Positions 31,451 through 41,122 of a stretch of 64,000 nucleotides of DNA are shown one piece after another. The translations under genes and the position numbers were made by a program. Source of the DNA: Microglena sp. YARC. Taxonomy: Eukaryota > Chlorophyta > Chlorophyceae > Chlamydomonadales > Chlamydomonadaceae. Below the pieces are notes generated by a model. That model was not told the DNA's origin and ran no database searches. It saw only the letters and a list, made by a program, of their open reading frames with translations. The stretch is from the NCBI GenBank assembly GCA_022414725.1, contig CM039462.1, positions 124,374,709 through 124,438,708 of the forward strand, read 5' to 3'. Every line of letters begins with the position of its first letter. Position 1 is the first letter of the stretch.

Positions 31451-31780
31451 AGTAGTTCTCAAATAAAGTGGGACACCTTATAATCATCCAGACTGCAGAT
31501 CGTTGCTTTGGGGAAATTTGATATTTGGACACCTTCTATTTTAATGGGCGTTCCTGCCTCCCGGCCGATTTTTTTAAATTTATATTCAGGATTTAGAGCA
31601 TCCGGAACGACTCGCTAGCTTGACACATCAGCACCAAGGAATCACAATTCCTCTCCATACAATGTTTCTCAATCAAAATCGGCCGGGAGGCAGGAACGCC
31701 CATTTTTTGGGGATTCTGAAAAGTTGACCAATTCAAGATTTGTAACCGAAAACCAAAATCAAGGCTAAAGACACTGAATT
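31451..31780. mobile_element. Degraded element related to the RING/Fanzor transposon, with MITE inside
   Basis: Holds the CAAATAAAGTGGGACAC motif, a GATCGTTGCTTTG segment, then a minus-orientation copy of the RING gene tail (reads AAATTTGATATTTGGACACC and, after the MITE, GGGGATTCTGAAAAGTTGAC). No intact gene. Confidence 0.6.
31543..31704. mobile_element. MITE-1 copy, TSD TTTT
   Basis: 162 bp, full inverted ends, TTTT on both sides (31539-31542, 31705-31708). Nested in the degraded RING-tail repeat. Confidence 0.88.
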
Positions 31781-31925
31781 TACATGTTCAAAGTACCCTT
31801 AAAAGTCAAACTGATGGCTAACATCGTGCGCATCAATGTCATGTAAAATACTGACAGTTAAAAAAAATTGAATTGTCATAAAAGAAACCGATAATCACCA
31901 ACACCCACAAATACCCACAAACACA

Positions 31926-32520
31926 ATGGCAAACTTTACTGAATTATACAACCATGTTGCCAATGTCACTTCGGGCATTCCGTTGGATCCATTGTGCGAT
32001 CGCGCAAGAGAACTCATTCCGCCCATGGCGCGCGTTTGGGAGGTACTTGCAAAGCTCGCCGTTCAATCGTGGGACAACAAAATACACTACGGAGAATTGA
32101 CTGCCAAAGACTTCACAGACGGAAACCACGCCAAAGACTTCACAGACGGAAACCACGCCGGACGAATACATATGCGATCCCCGCTTCCAAGGCATGCTTC
32201 TTGGTTTGGAAGCCGTCTTCCCGTACAATCGTTGGTGTTCCGATTACATTTCCCTCACACGCAAGATTGTAAGCAGTCTGTTCATTGAGGTGGATGACGA
32301 GATGATCGATTGGGTGTCATCTGATGGATTCGTCAATCAGGAATGAGGCTTTGTACAGTATATAGCGTCCCAGTGGTTGCGAGCGTGGTGCTCGGCGCGC
32401 AAGATCCAGCGCACGTACCGCAAGTACATCGAGCACAAAGAGATCCAGCGCCAAAAGCGCCTCCTCATCACAATCCCCAGGATCGTGTCATTGCTCAAGG
32501 ATTGCATGGGTCGCGAATAA
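31926..32520 (+). pseudogene. Unknown protein with IQ-like motif (frameshift and in-frame TGA)
   Basis: Begins MANFTELYNHVANVTSG. Near 32098 the coding frame moves by one base into a frame that reads a nine-residue unit TPKTSQTET twice (an exact 27-bp tandem duplication, 32105-32158), then DPRFQGMLLGLEAVFPYNRW. A TGA at 32343-32345 interrupts it, and the same frame goes on with ARKIQRTYRKYI, an IQ-like calmodulin-binding pattern, to a TAA at 32518-32520. Proteins ending in a short basic IQ-like segment are common hypothetical proteins of giant viruses. The function is not known. Confidence 0.5.
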
Positions 32521-32599
32521 GTAATTATTCGAGAACAACTGTTTTTTTTTTTACCTTCGACGAGTTTAACACGGCAACAACATCAGACCGATTGATTCA

Positions 32600-32851
32600 A
32601 TGACAGAAGTTCATAAGTTCCCGGACATGGAACAAAGCTCGAGCAACTTCATGTCACCTAATGTCGACTCATTCGGCGTGTCGGGATCCATGTCCATGAG
32701 CGCACGCGCATTAACGTGGTTCGTCGTCTCCCTGATATGGATAATCTTCATTATCAGAGAGTTAATATACCAAATTTTATACACCGACCATCAAATGGAC
32801 ACGCATCAGCATCTTCATTGCGTTGGCATTATATCATTTGTTCCTCATTAG
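32600..32851 (+). CDS. Small single-pass membrane protein, unknown
   Basis: 83 codons. Polar N-terminus rich in Ser and Met, one strong hydrophobic segment (ALTWFVVSLIWIIFIIREL), short tail. The tail may be misread because a one-base shift gives an equally open frame. Small membrane proteins of this kind are frequent in NCLDV virions. No homologue recognised. Confidence 0.4.
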   Translation: MTEVHKFPDMEQSSSNFMSPNVDSFGVSGSMSMSARALTWFVVSLIWIIFIIRELIYQILYTDHQMDTHQHLHCVGIISFVPH

Positions 32852-32864
32852 CACTTTCTAATTC

Positions 32865-33344
32865 TTAAATACCCCCCTTCCCCTTGAGTTTCCATACGAT
32901 AATACAAATCGTTAAGATAACTAGAAAACATGAAAATATGTAGAACAACATGTTCGCGACGTCGTTCGTGTACCCATTACTAACACAGTCCCTGCACGCA
33001 TCCCCCCTCTTCGCATTCTTATGTAAGAACACCTTGGTCGAAACGAGGAAACTCATCAACAAGACAAATACCGATATGTCCAACCAAAACCCTACCACAC
33101 CTGCAAGCTGGGATATCGCGTACAGCGTAAGCAAAGCAGGCGCGACGCGAAGAAACATGAGAAGGAATTTATCCTGACCCATCGGACAACCCATCTTCTC
33201 ACACTTTTCCGCAATGTTCCAAGCCCAAAATTGGAACCAGACGGCATACGCCATGACGAAAAAGTAAAGGAACCACATGACCAAGGCGATCGTAGGGTTA
33301 ATCATGCGAATCGGAAATCCAGCATTTTTTTTACTACTCGGCAT
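32865..33344 (-). CDS. Four-helix membrane protein, unknown
   Basis: Start chosen at MPSSKKNAGF (33344); an upstream Met (MKTTVLCLHH, 33383) is possible. Hydrophobic segments: ALVMWFLYFFVMAYAVWF, FLRVAPALLTLYAI, FWLDISVFVLLMSFLV and ANMLFYIFSCFLVILTI. Two Cys-containing loops (EKCEKMGC; CRDC) could form disulphides. The tail is Lys-rich. It resembles small polytopic virion-membrane proteins of NCLDV but I do not recognise a family. It converges with the gene at 32600-32851. Confidence 0.5.
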   Translation of the reverse strand: MPSSKKNAGFPIRMINPTIALVMWFLYFFVMAYAVWFQFWAWNIAEKCEKMGCPMGQDKFLLMFLRVAPALLTLYAISQLAGVVGFWLDISVFVLLMSFLVSTKVFLHKNAKRGDACRDCVSNGYTNDVANMLFYIFSCFLVILTICIIVWKLKGKGGI

Positions 33345-33500
33345 GCGGTCTTGATGATGTAGACACAATACAGTTGTTTTCATTTTATTTTTTGAACCTG
33401 CGAATGTCAGCCACATTGGGACGCTCTGGGGGGGGACGATCGCATCTGAAACCAGGTTTACATATTTTTTTGTCATCCAAATGTAAACATTGTGTGTACA

Positions 33501-33977
33501 ATGATGCAAGCAACACCCCTAACGAATACAGGCGGCGTTGTTCCACCACAAACAAATGCAAATTCGCCAGCAATGGTCGGTAAGGCTATGCGAGCTGCAT
33601 TGACAAGCAGTACACAGATTCAAAGCGCATATCACAGCGGAGCACGCAACATGTTCCTCTTGTCCAGTATTGGGTTTGCGCTAGCCGCATTCCTATTTGC
33701 GACCAAGGCACAAGGAGCAACCCGTCTCGTCATAGCTTCCCTAGTTGCGGCAATCATCGTCTTCAGCGCCACGTACGGCATGTGCGTATCACGATGGCAC
33801 AGAGAAGCAGTCGCCATCCTTTATGCAGCGCTCGAGGTGGACGATGATCTACCGGCACCCGTCGCGAGGATTGCAGGAGACATGGTCCGACGCTCGTGGG
33901 AGAAACGTGTGCACGTATATGCTGCAATAGAGATGATCGCACTCCTCGCTACATTGGTTGTCATCTTCTCAAGATGA
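33501..33977 (+). CDS. Three-helix membrane protein, unknown
   Basis: Start ATG 33501 (MMQATPLTNTGGVVPP); the frame is open further up only from a GTG. After a polar N-terminus come MFLLSSIGFALAAFLFA, LVIASLVAAIIVFSATYG and, at the C-terminus, IEMIALLATLVVIFS. Between them an amphipathic stretch with VARIAGDMVRRSWEKR. Divergent from the minus-strand membrane gene to its left; its stop lies 25 bases before the end of Rpb6. Not recognised. Confidence 0.5.
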   Translation: MMQATPLTNTGGVVPPQTNANSPAMVGKAMRAALTSSTQIQSAYHSGARNMFLLSSIGFALAAFLFATKAQGATRLVIASLVAAIIVFSATYGMCVSRWHREAVAILYAALEVDDDLPAPVARIAGDMVRRSWEKRVHVYAAIEMIALLATLVVIFSR

Positions 33978-34002
33978 AATTGATTGATTGCCCGCCAAAA
34001 AA

Positions 34003-34263
34003 TCATGAAGTCGAGGACGACTTAAAAATGCGCACGAGCTCCGTCTTGCCGTCTGATAAAGTCCTAGCGACCACAAGAGGCAGCAATCCAGCGTCAAGCT
34101 CTGCGCTTGCAACCTCGCAAGCGTCAAAACGACGAGAACCCATCATGCGGGGGACGTCGATCAATGCGGGAGCACCCCTAGCAATTTGTTCGGCGCGCAT
34201 ACCGATTACCTTGGCGCGCTCGTAAGTAGTCAGGGAAGACGACAGAGTGACGAAAGAAGACAT
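34003..34263 (-). CDS. rpb6: DNA-directed RNA polymerase subunit Rpb6 (omega-like)
   Basis: 86 codons from MSSFVTLSSS (34263). The conserved Rpb6/omega block is plain: LTTYERAKVIGMRAEQIARG, then PALIDV and, at the end, LPLVVARTLSDGKTELVRI, equivalent to the family's T-K-Y-E-R-A-R..G.RA.Q and PLVIRR.LPDG. Rpb6 stabilises the largest subunit during polymerase assembly. The protein is shorter at its N-terminus than cellular Rpb6, as in NCLDV. The gene for another polymerase subunit, Rpb9, is next on the same strand, which supports a viral transcription module. Confidence 0.85.
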   Translation of the reverse strand: MSSFVTLSSSLTTYERAKVIGMRAEQIARGAPALIDVPRMMGSRRFDACEVASAELDAGLLPLVVARTLSDGKTELVRIFKSSSTS

Positions 34264-34312
34264 CAAATAAGCAGTAAAGGTAATTTCTCTCTGTGTCGAT
34301 AGTTTTTTGCCT

Positions 34313-35050
34313 TTATACAACTGTTTTCTTTACAACTTTTTTCCGTGCGGGGACAGCTTTCCGATTGCGAGACACCGACCTGAAACTGACAGACTTCCTC
34401 TCTCCCACGACATCATCAATGCCAGTAACAACATCCTTAGGAGAATCCGAGACAGCATCCGTGGCAGCATCATTAGGAGAATCCGCGGCAACAACATCAT
34501 TAGGAGAATCCGAGACAGTATCCGATGCAGCATCCTTAGGAGAATCCTTGGCAGCATCCTTAGGAGAATCCTTGGCAGCATCCTTAGGAGAATCCGTGGC
34601 AGCATCCTTAGGAGAATCCGTGGCAGCATCCTTAGGAGAATCCGCGGTAGCATCCTTAGAAGAATCCACGGCAGCTGAGCGACCTCCACCTGATTTCCAG
34701 AACGTGTCGCACCGTTCGCAAAAGTACAAGAACTTCAGGTCGGCGTCGTACTTTATGAAGAGAACAGAGGAAGATCCCCCATCGTTGTTGCGGCTGCACG
34801 TGGGGCAAGGGATGTTGTGTGCCCGAGGCAGCGTCACGTCGTACCGGATGTTCTTCGACATGAACTGCTCATAAGAATTCCGATCGTCTGAGTGGTTGCT
34901 CTCAAATATGCAGGCGTCCTTGACGGGAGCGACGCTCTGGCAGTTGCGACATTCAAAGTACAAACGCTGCTCATCGTTCTGACCAGATGAAGACTGCGAC
35001 GACGAGCGAATGAACATCATGTTGTCACAGGCATCGCAAAAACGCATCAT
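34313..35050 (-). CDS. rpb9: DNA-directed RNA polymerase subunit Rpb9-like with repetitive tail
   Basis: About 245 codons from MMRFCDACDNMMF (35050). Two zinc ribbons are visible: CDAC ... CRNC in residues about 5-50, and CPTC ... CERC about 95-130, with VTLPRAHNIPCPTC and FIKYDADLKFLYFCERC, the pattern seen in NCLDV Rpb9/TFIIS-like proteins. After residue 140 comes a tail of about eleven DSPKDAAT/K-type octapeptides encoded by a 24-bp tandem repeat (34420-34672), then a basic end (RKKVVKKTVV). The tail is unusual for Rpb9, which is normally 110-190 residues. Diverges from the gene at 35109 across 58 bases. Confidence 0.85.
   Translation of the reverse strand: MMRFCDACDNMMFIRSSSQSSSGQNDEQRLYFECRNCQSVAPVKDACIFESNHSDDRNSYEQFMSKNIRYDVTLPRAHNIPCPTCSRNNDGGSSSVLFIKYDADLKFLYFCERCDTFWKSGGGRSAAVDSSKDATADSPKDAATDSPKDAATDSPKDAAKDSPKDAAKDSPKDAASDTVSDSPNDVVAADSPNDAATDAVSDSPKDVVTGIDDVVGERKSVSFRSVSRNRKAVPARKKVVKKTVV
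34420..34672. repeat. 24-bp tandem repeat inside rpb9
   Basis: About ten units of TCCTTAGGAGAATCCGTGGC plus AGCA, in frame with the Rpb9 tail. Units differ by single codons (Ala/Thr/Lys/Ser), so selection or drift has kept the frame. Confidence 0.85.
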
Positions 35051-35108
35051 CGTGCAGACGCAAATCTTCAAATACGGTACATAAGGTATAGTAATCCTTT
35101 TGTTCAAA

Positions 35109-35951
35109 ATGGAAGTCCCCTTTACACTCACTAACGCAGACTTCATCAACGCAGTCCTCAAGGCTTGCCACCCATGCGCGACGCCCACGAAAACAATGTC
35201 TGACACAGGAATCCTACTAGTACAAGAATACGCGGTCATGGACTGGAAAAACACCCAACCCGAAGTAGACATCGTGGAATGGGATCCAGATTGTGTAAAC
35301 GCGCAGTCGCCAAACATAGACAATAAAGGAGTACTACTACTTGTCCCGAGCACCCAACCAGTGCACAAAAGGATGCACTCCGATAATTCTACCAAGGAAT
35401 CTCCCAAAACAAAGAAATCGTGCGCATACCGAGTGAGGTTTGTCGATAGCCTCCTGCTTCAGTACTCAACACGCATCGGACACAAGTTTGTGACCACGCT
35501 ACAGAACATTGCCGCGAATAACTCCAACATATTTTGCAGATTCGTGCTGACGTTCAATAACCTACCACCAAACACACGAGCACAAGAAGGGAATCTCAAC
35601 TTCGCAACCGCATTCAAAAAACTCTTCCACGCCAACGAAGAACACTGCATCATTTGCATGCCCGATAACACGCACACAGACACAGCTGTTCCATCTGTCC
35701 GTTCTACTCAACAACAAAATGAAATGATTCGACGACCCAGAGACTGGGAAGAGGCAGTCGAGTTCGCACGCAACACAGTACCAACGAGAAGCCGCAAAAA
35801 CACAATAAGTCGAACTGCGTCAAAGCGACAAATATTTGACCTCACGGTTATAGCGGCAATACACAAAGCCGTTCAAGAAGAAGACGAGCATGACGATACT
35901 ACTACAGTCGGAGACACAAATTGTGGGACATGTGACCGAATAATCGAGTAG
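35109..35951 (+). CDS. Unknown 280-residue protein
   Basis: Start ATG 35109 (MEVPFTLTNADFINAVLK). Intact. N-terminal half with ILLVQEYAVMDW and DIVEWDPDC; a Lys/Ser-rich hinge; then VRFVDSLLLQYSTRIGHKF, which looks globular; C-terminal third charged, ending in a sequence that overlaps a CAGTCGGAGACACAAATTGT piece of the Fanzor-transposon terminus (35903-35935). The last 20 codons may therefore come from a transposon. Not recognised; its position beside rpb9 suggests a viral gene. Confidence 0.5.
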   Translation: MEVPFTLTNADFINAVLKACHPCATPTKTMSDTGILLVQEYAVMDWKNTQPEVDIVEWDPDCVNAQSPNIDNKGVLLLVPSTQPVHKRMHSDNSTKESPKTKKSCAYRVRFVDSLLLQYSTRIGHKFVTTLQNIAANNSNIFCRFVLTFNNLPPNTRAQEGNLNFATAFKKLFHANEEHCIICMPDNTHTDTAVPSVRSTQQQNEMIRRPRDWEEAVEFARNTVPTRSRKNTISRTASKRQIFDLTVIAAIHKAVQEEDEHDDTTTVGDTNCGTCDRIIE

Positions 35952-35974
35952 AATGCGAACAATGACGAAGAATA

Positions 35975-36259
35975 TTATCGTAAGTTGCCACGATATTGAG
36001 TCGATTTCCTCCTCCCAGACATCATACCCCCCTTGAAGTCCTCTACATTAATAGGCTGAGCAATGGCATCCTTACTGCACGCAGTCTCCTTAGCATCGAA
36101 CGTAAAGCAATTTTTGGCGTTGTCTTGGTAAACGATAGACCCGGCATTAGCGGGTGAAGGAAACCTAACGACGATCTTGGGAGGGGGGGACATCATGTAA
36201 CAGTAGCCTATTCCAAAGGAGAAAGCGATGATGAAAGCAAACAGATTTATCTTGAACAT
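35975..36259 (-). CDS. NCLDV-type small membrane protein
   Basis: 94 codons from MFKINLFAFIIAFSFGIGYC (36259). An N-terminal membrane anchor is followed by PPPKIVVRFPSP, AGSIVYQDNAKNCFTF and a Cys-containing segment (ETACSKD). This combination matches a small membrane protein family found widely in Mimiviridae and related phycodnavirus-like viruses; its role is unknown but it is a usual virion component. Intact; 3' end converges on the preceding plus-strand gene. Confidence 0.65.
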   Translation of the reverse strand: MFKINLFAFIIAFSFGIGYCYMMSPPPKIVVRFPSPANAGSIVYQDNAKNCFTFDAKETACSKDAIAQPINVEDFKGGMMSGRRKSTQYRGNLR

Positions 36260-36490
36260 TATTTGTTTTACAGAAACTTTCCAGAGCTGATTGGGAGACA
36301 TACAAATGCAAATCAAAAAAATGTCGATATAGTTTTAAAATATCAAAAATGTGTAGGTCAGGCACTCCGTAATGTTATCAACTCTTCCAGTCATCCCACT
36401 CGTAGTAATCATCCTTACAATATGCACACTAATGATGTTGACTGTATTTATACAGCCAAGTGTATCCAGCTCGACCACCAAATGAATCAA

Positions 36491-37947
36491 TCAAATAAAT
36501 GCGAAACCCATAGAAGCGTAGAAACGTTGCCGCTTACGCGACTGAGCCACAAAAATACCCGCAAAAGTGTCCACGACGTCTATCACAAGCGGATTATTAG
36601 TAGTAGTAGTAGCAGCATCAGGTCGGAAACGAGTGATGCGACCGCAACTTTGAACAACATCCGTCTTTGGGGATGCAAGGACAAGCGTGTCCAGCTCAGG
36701 GATGTCCATGCCCTCTGCGGCATAGGGGAACGTGGCGCAAATCACCCGGCGTGACGCGGACGCCTTCAATTCAGAATTCTTCATGCCACCCCAGTAGAAA
36801 ACCAACCTCGATCCCCTTTGCAACCAGCAGGTCGTGCACATTCTGAAGCTGAGACTTTCGATCGGACAACACCAGCACACGCCGATCCGGGGCACTCGCC
36901 AACACGTCGGATATGAGCTTCACCACGAAGGCCGTGCGAGGCTCGAAATCGCACACGTTGGTTATCATGCGAGAAATGCAAGGGGCTGCCTTCATTCGCC
37001 CGTCCGCGACGCGCCTGTGGATCACCTCCTCACGCGCGTACTCCCTAGCATCCGAAGAAAACCGAACCACGCGAACACGGACAACCCTGTCATTGCCGGT
37101 ACTACTCGATACCGAATCATCAAATTGAAGAAGAGGCACCTGTGGACCCAGGTGGTACACGATCGCCCGGGTCATCCCGTCCTTCCGGTCAGGCGTGGCA
37201 GAAAGACCAAGGAGAGTACCGGAACGTCGTCTTGAAAAGGGCGCGCGAGAAAACCTCCGTGCCCACCCGGTGACACTCGTCAACGATAAGCAATCCAAAT
37301 TCAGAGAAGGTGTCGGCATCATAAGACTTCATGCTAAGACTCTGCAGACTCGCAAGCACGACGTCGCGACCATGTGTATCAGTTACCCCGGCCTTCACCA
37401 GGCCCACCGACGCGTAGGGCATGAACTGCTCAATCCGCTCACGCCACTGGGAAAGCAAGAACTCCTTGTGGACTACGATTAACGTCTTGCACGCTAGATC
37501 AGAGGCTATCTTCAGAGCTACGACAGTTTTTCCACCACCACAAGGCAACGTGATGATGCCGCCAGCCACCTTGGGGTCGCGGGCACGCTCAAGGAAGGAA
37601 GAAACCACGGACTCCTGAACGGGACGCAACTTCCCGATAAACGCTACCCGGCCACCACCACCAGCAGCATCGTCACAGTGGAAATAGTCGTCGGAGTTGG
37701 ATGGGATACCGAACCGCTCAAGACCGTAGTATTTTGGAAGAATCAACTCAGTATCTGAAGAACGGAACAAAGGGAACCGAACAGGGTCACACGCGAAAAA
37801 TTCCTGCCCGAAGGGCTGCAATGGAGTCATTGTGAGATCCTCCCTAATATGTGATATCTCGGCATCCGGAATCGCATCCAACGGAACATGGTACCCATCG
37901 ACACGCAAGGAAGTACCAACTAATTTACGATGCATACAATTAGACAT
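36491..37947 (-). pseudogene. A18-like superfamily II DNA/RNA helicase (two one-base frameshifts)
   Basis: Starts MSNCMHRKLVGTSL (37947). Motifs in order: LRPVQ (Q-like), LPCGGGKTVVALKI (Walker A), FLLSQW, VDECH (Walker B), LSATPDRKDGM (III), DRRVLVLSDRK and QSCGRITR (VI). This order and the GLSATPDRKDG wording are typical of the NCLDV A18 family, which releases transcripts during late viral transcription. One shift lies just before LGLSATP (near 37205) and one at a TTTT run near 36805 (before WGGMKNSELKAS), so three ORFs are needed. Both may be indel errors. Length (about 485 codons) is normal. Confidence 0.85.
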
Positions 37948-38088
37948 CCTCTTTTATACATTTGATACACATTATAGCTTTACACTCAAGAAGAACCCAA
38001 CTTATTCGGGACGATGTCAAAAACATAATTCCCTTGTCCGAGTGTATTTTCGGAAAGCAAACGAGGCAACTCCGACTCCCCCTTTATT

Positions 38089-38719
38089 TTAGCAGCTTGC
38101 TGACGGTCTCCTACAACGTTTTTCTTTTGGACAAAAAACTGTACCTACTGCACATTCAACTTGACTAATTGCACCTCCTCGTTGTACCTCTATTGAAAGT
38201 TGTCTGAAATCTTTCACAGACAATTCACACAATCTATCGATTTGATCTTTCTTTTTTCCACTTAAAGTAAATCCGCCATGTCTTAGCATATCTTTCAATT
38301 CCTTAACAGTCTTCAATTCCAAGTATGCCCGTCTTGATGTATTACCAGAAGAAGTATAACCAGATGTTTTTTTAGTTGAAGTCTTCAATTGGATTTTGGT
38401 CGTGGCGTCAAGCATGAACTGAGAAGCGAACGCTTCGATATCTTCGACCGTCCTAGATCCCGAGTACTCGTTTACATTTCCGTTTGCGTCAAAAACGCAA
38501 ATAAAAGGGACGTAGCCATTGAAGGACTTTGACAATTTGGTCATAAATGCACCTTTTTCGGTTCTCAAAAGGTCACGGTCGATTTTCAAGATCTTAGACA
38601 ATGGGAACTTTGACTTATATCTCATCTCGAATTCCTCCCACACAGGAGCGAACATGCGACAGTGCATGCAAGAATCCGAATACACTAAAAACAATTGTGG
38701 GGGGGGTATTGGAAATCAT
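38089..38719 (-). CDS. Thioredoxin-like protein with SAP domain
   Basis: About 209 codons if read from the ATG at 38719, through a C run of eight (38698-38706 region) that shifts the frame by one; below it the frame is open to 38089. Residues about 9-110 form a thioredoxin fold with YSDSCMHCRMFAPVWEEFE (CxxC redox centre) and a VPFICVFDANG cis-Pro-like strand. Residues about 130-170 (LELKTVKELKDMLRHGGFT) are a SAP-type DNA-binding helix pair. The tail is Cys-containing. Thioredoxin-like proteins take part in disulphide formation during NCLDV virion assembly; the SAP fusion is less common. Confidence 0.7.
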
Positions 38720-38849
38720 AATTTGTTTTATTTTTATGTAGGTACCATGAAGTAATAAAAAAAAGAATCTCCTTTGACTGAATCTGCGTGTGCGCGCGTC
38801 AGGAGCTCATTTTGAAAAATACATTCGAAGTACATCATACTTTATTCTG

Positions 38850-39074
38850 ATGGATTGCTTTTGGAACTACGATAAACCTAAACGTGATTATGGTTTAGGG
38901 GGGTATCATAATACACTTATGAATCGCAATAGTAATAATACGCCGCGGATAATATATGAATGTGACACGGTCGAGTACATTGACTTTGACTTTGAATCAT
39001 GGGGAGGGTGGAGAGCATGGCGACAGCAAAGGTTTTTCGACGAGGAGATGAATCATGATTATTATAGCCAATGA
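38850..39074 (+). CDS. Small acidic aromatic protein, unknown
   Basis: 74 codons from MDCFWNYDKPKRDYGLGG. Rich in Tyr, Trp and Asp, with DFDFESWGGWRAWRQQRF. No membrane segment or known motif. Intact, with its own upstream gap, so it may be real. Confidence 0.4.
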   Translation: MDCFWNYDKPKRDYGLGGYHNTLMNRNSNNTPRIIYECDTVEYIDFDFESWGGWRAWRQQRFFDEEMNHDYYSQ

Positions 39075-39152
39075 TTTTTCTTGGATTGTATTTACAGTTC
39101 TTCTCAAAACAAGTGTAAAAGAACAGTGTGTTCTCCTTACAACTCCCTCAAC

Positions 39153-40241
39153 ATGTCCTTGACAAACGACAATCAAATAGAATGATACCGGCGCGCGTTT
39201 CTAAAAACCGTCTGTAGTCACGGATACGCAGTCAACGTCAACGAAGAAGCCACCACCAAGGATCGATCAACATCAACACAACAACCACCTAAGAAGTCTC
39301 CTTCTGTAGCCTCTGCCCCGTCGTCGTGTCCTGACGATGTCTTAGGGATTTTCCAAGCGCTACGCGAGAAACACCTCAAGTTTGTGAGAAACAACAGAAC
39401 TACTACTACTACTACTACTACTACAGGAAGCCGCCTCAGTAGCAGTATACAACAGAGCAGCCCACATGAATCTTCTTCCTCTAGAATATTCCTGAACAAG
39501 CACACGTTCGCGATGTCGATAGCAGAGGGGATCCAACCGGGACTGGAACTGCTACCACTCGAAGATCAAGAGAAGCAAGTTACACGACTTGTCACGCAAG
39601 CAACATTAGGTGCCTCAGCCGAAGCTACCGGCCTGGTGAAGCGTTTCAGAAGAGTGACCGGGCAGCGCGTGCCGTCTGCAGAGGACATGCGATCAGCATT
39701 GTACGACACGGACGTTCTCTTCCGCGACGACAGACTGACGGATCTTGTGATATTCCACACGGCGTGCTCACTGGACCTGTCGCTAGTCGTGCTCCGAGGT
39801 TGTTATGCACGCATCTATCCAGCGGACGCATCCGTGAGAGACCGGGCGCTCCTTTTGCACTTCAATGAGGAGGACGCAAAGTATGTTCTAATGTACCCTA
39901 CGACCACCTCCACATCTGGTTATTACAGCCCCCTTTTGGTTGTATTAAAAAGGGTCGCACGCGAGTGCTGCCCGCTATCATCCGCTTCCGACATCGACAC
40001 AAAGGTGTTTTCGATGGTAATATCAGGAGAGGAGAAGGAACCTCCCGGAACCTCCTCCCGGAACCTCCTCCCGACAAAAGCGACAGAGCTTCGGGCGCTG
40101 CTCACTGCGTGCGGCATCGGAGCGAAGCAACTCGCAGAAATCAGCGGAAATACTGAAGGGGCGTTGTTTACGAAGGATATCATGCGCACTGCACTTGACA
40201 CATTGTTGCGCAGGGACGATGAGGGAAGCGCAAACCATTGA
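39153..40241 (+). pseudogene. Unknown protein with an early TGA
   Basis: The frame opens with MSLTNDNQIE at 39153, meets TGA at 39183-39185, and then runs unbroken for about 350 codons (YRRAFLKTVCSHGYAV onward). A Pro/Ser-rich part with a Thr run (39399-39422, ACT repeats) is followed by a globular region (TDLVIFHTACSLDLSLVVLRG; AKYVLMYPTTT) that looks like an OTU- or helicase-free viral hypothetical; I do not recognise it. A Met at 39513 (MSIAEGIQPG) could serve as start of a shorter product. Confidence 0.5.
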
Positions 40242-40271
40242 ATTGTTTGTAACAAAATAAATTGTTTATAA

Positions 40272-40706
40272 TTATAATGTGTATAAGGATTTGAGTATGA
40301 TAATACTTATCAAGCCAAGAACCTGTCCCACAACATTGTAAGCAACACTCCTCCCCAAAAGAAATATGTCACCTTTTGTGTCCGATTCAATGGGGTTCAT
40401 CCGACACATTGACATGATTCTAGGAGGGCGCTTGTCACCGGTGGACATCCAACACGAACTCAAAACATGTTGGACAGTTATAGCATTCGTATGTTGATGT
40501 TGGCTTTCACAAATTTTTAGGGAATTTTTGCACCTTAAACAAACAAAGAAATTTCCAATACGATCCTGTTGCGTCCAAGACTGAACTGTCGAGTCCACCA
40601 GACGAGATGTCAATGAATGGATAGAGATAATACAGTCAGGTATCGGTGAATTATTGTCAGAGTGTAATATCCAAATAAAGGGTTCGGGGCACAGGCATGA
40701 TGCCAT
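40272..40706 (-). CDS. Unknown protein with C-terminal hydrophobic segment
   Basis: 144 codons (MASCLCPEPFIWILHSD). Two Cys pairs (CLC; CLRC) and a C-terminal VVGQVLGLISIIILKSL segment suggest a tail-anchored membrane protein. No family recognised. Starts seven bases from the stop of the next gene (40714-41010). Confidence 0.4.
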   Translation of the reverse strand: MASCLCPEPFIWILHSDNNSPIPDCIISIHSLTSRLVDSTVQSWTQQDRIGNFFVCLRCKNSLKICESQHQHTNAITVQHVLSSCWMSTGDKRPPRIMSMCRMNPIESDTKGDIFLLGRSVAYNVVGQVLGLISIIILKSLYTL

Positions 40707-40713
40707 GTTTCAT

Positions 40714-41010
40714 TTAAGTCACAGAGTGACTTTCTCTACGTTCCATTACGAGAGAGCGAACGAGCTGCACGTCTCCCCCCCGAATCGCCTCTGAAATATC
40801 GTCGTTATCTTGGGGGGCGGATGTAAATGTGTACTCACCAACACTGCTCTTATCCATTTCGGTTGTCAGAGACGCCAATGCCGACTCGATAGATTTATTA
40901 TAATTCATATTTGGAGTAGTAGTAGTATCAGTCGAAAGACGCGCGCGACCAGCGAGGTACTCTGCGATGGAGGCGTCCATCAACGCGGAGCGCACCTCGG
41001 ACTGCGCCAT
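40714..41010 (-). CDS. Unknown 98-residue protein
   Basis: Starts MAQSEVRSALMDASIAEYLA; helical and polar with a Thr run. No motif. Seven bases before the start of 40272-40706 on the same strand, so the two could be co-transcribed. Confidence 0.45.
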   Translation of the reverse strand: MAQSEVRSALMDASIAEYLAGRARLSTDTTTTPNMNYNKSIESALASLTTEMDKSSVGEYTFTSAPQDNDDISEAIRGGDVQLVRSLVMERRESHSVT

Positions 41011-41122
41011 CTCTAGGGGGAGGGGACGACACGCGAAAAGGAATCACGGAGCGCGAGCTGGTTCTCACGGTACACGCGCACTACTGCTATAAACTTATTC
41101 GACCTCATCCTCTATCTCTCAG

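Noticed and set aside
17450..31476. A single 14-kb element bounded by inverted CAAATAAAGTGGGACAC motifs
   Set aside because: The motif is short, occurs at least twice more in direct orientation at 60.0 and 60.7 kb, and the interval contains several independent insertions; no target duplication seen.
31861..31872. Mimivirus-type early promoter AAAATTGA upstream of the IQ-motif gene
   Set aside because: One match in an A-rich tract 55 bases from the ATG; a second near 41133-41146 is better explained as coding sequence with a poly-A indel. Not repeated before rpb6, rpb9 or the helicase.
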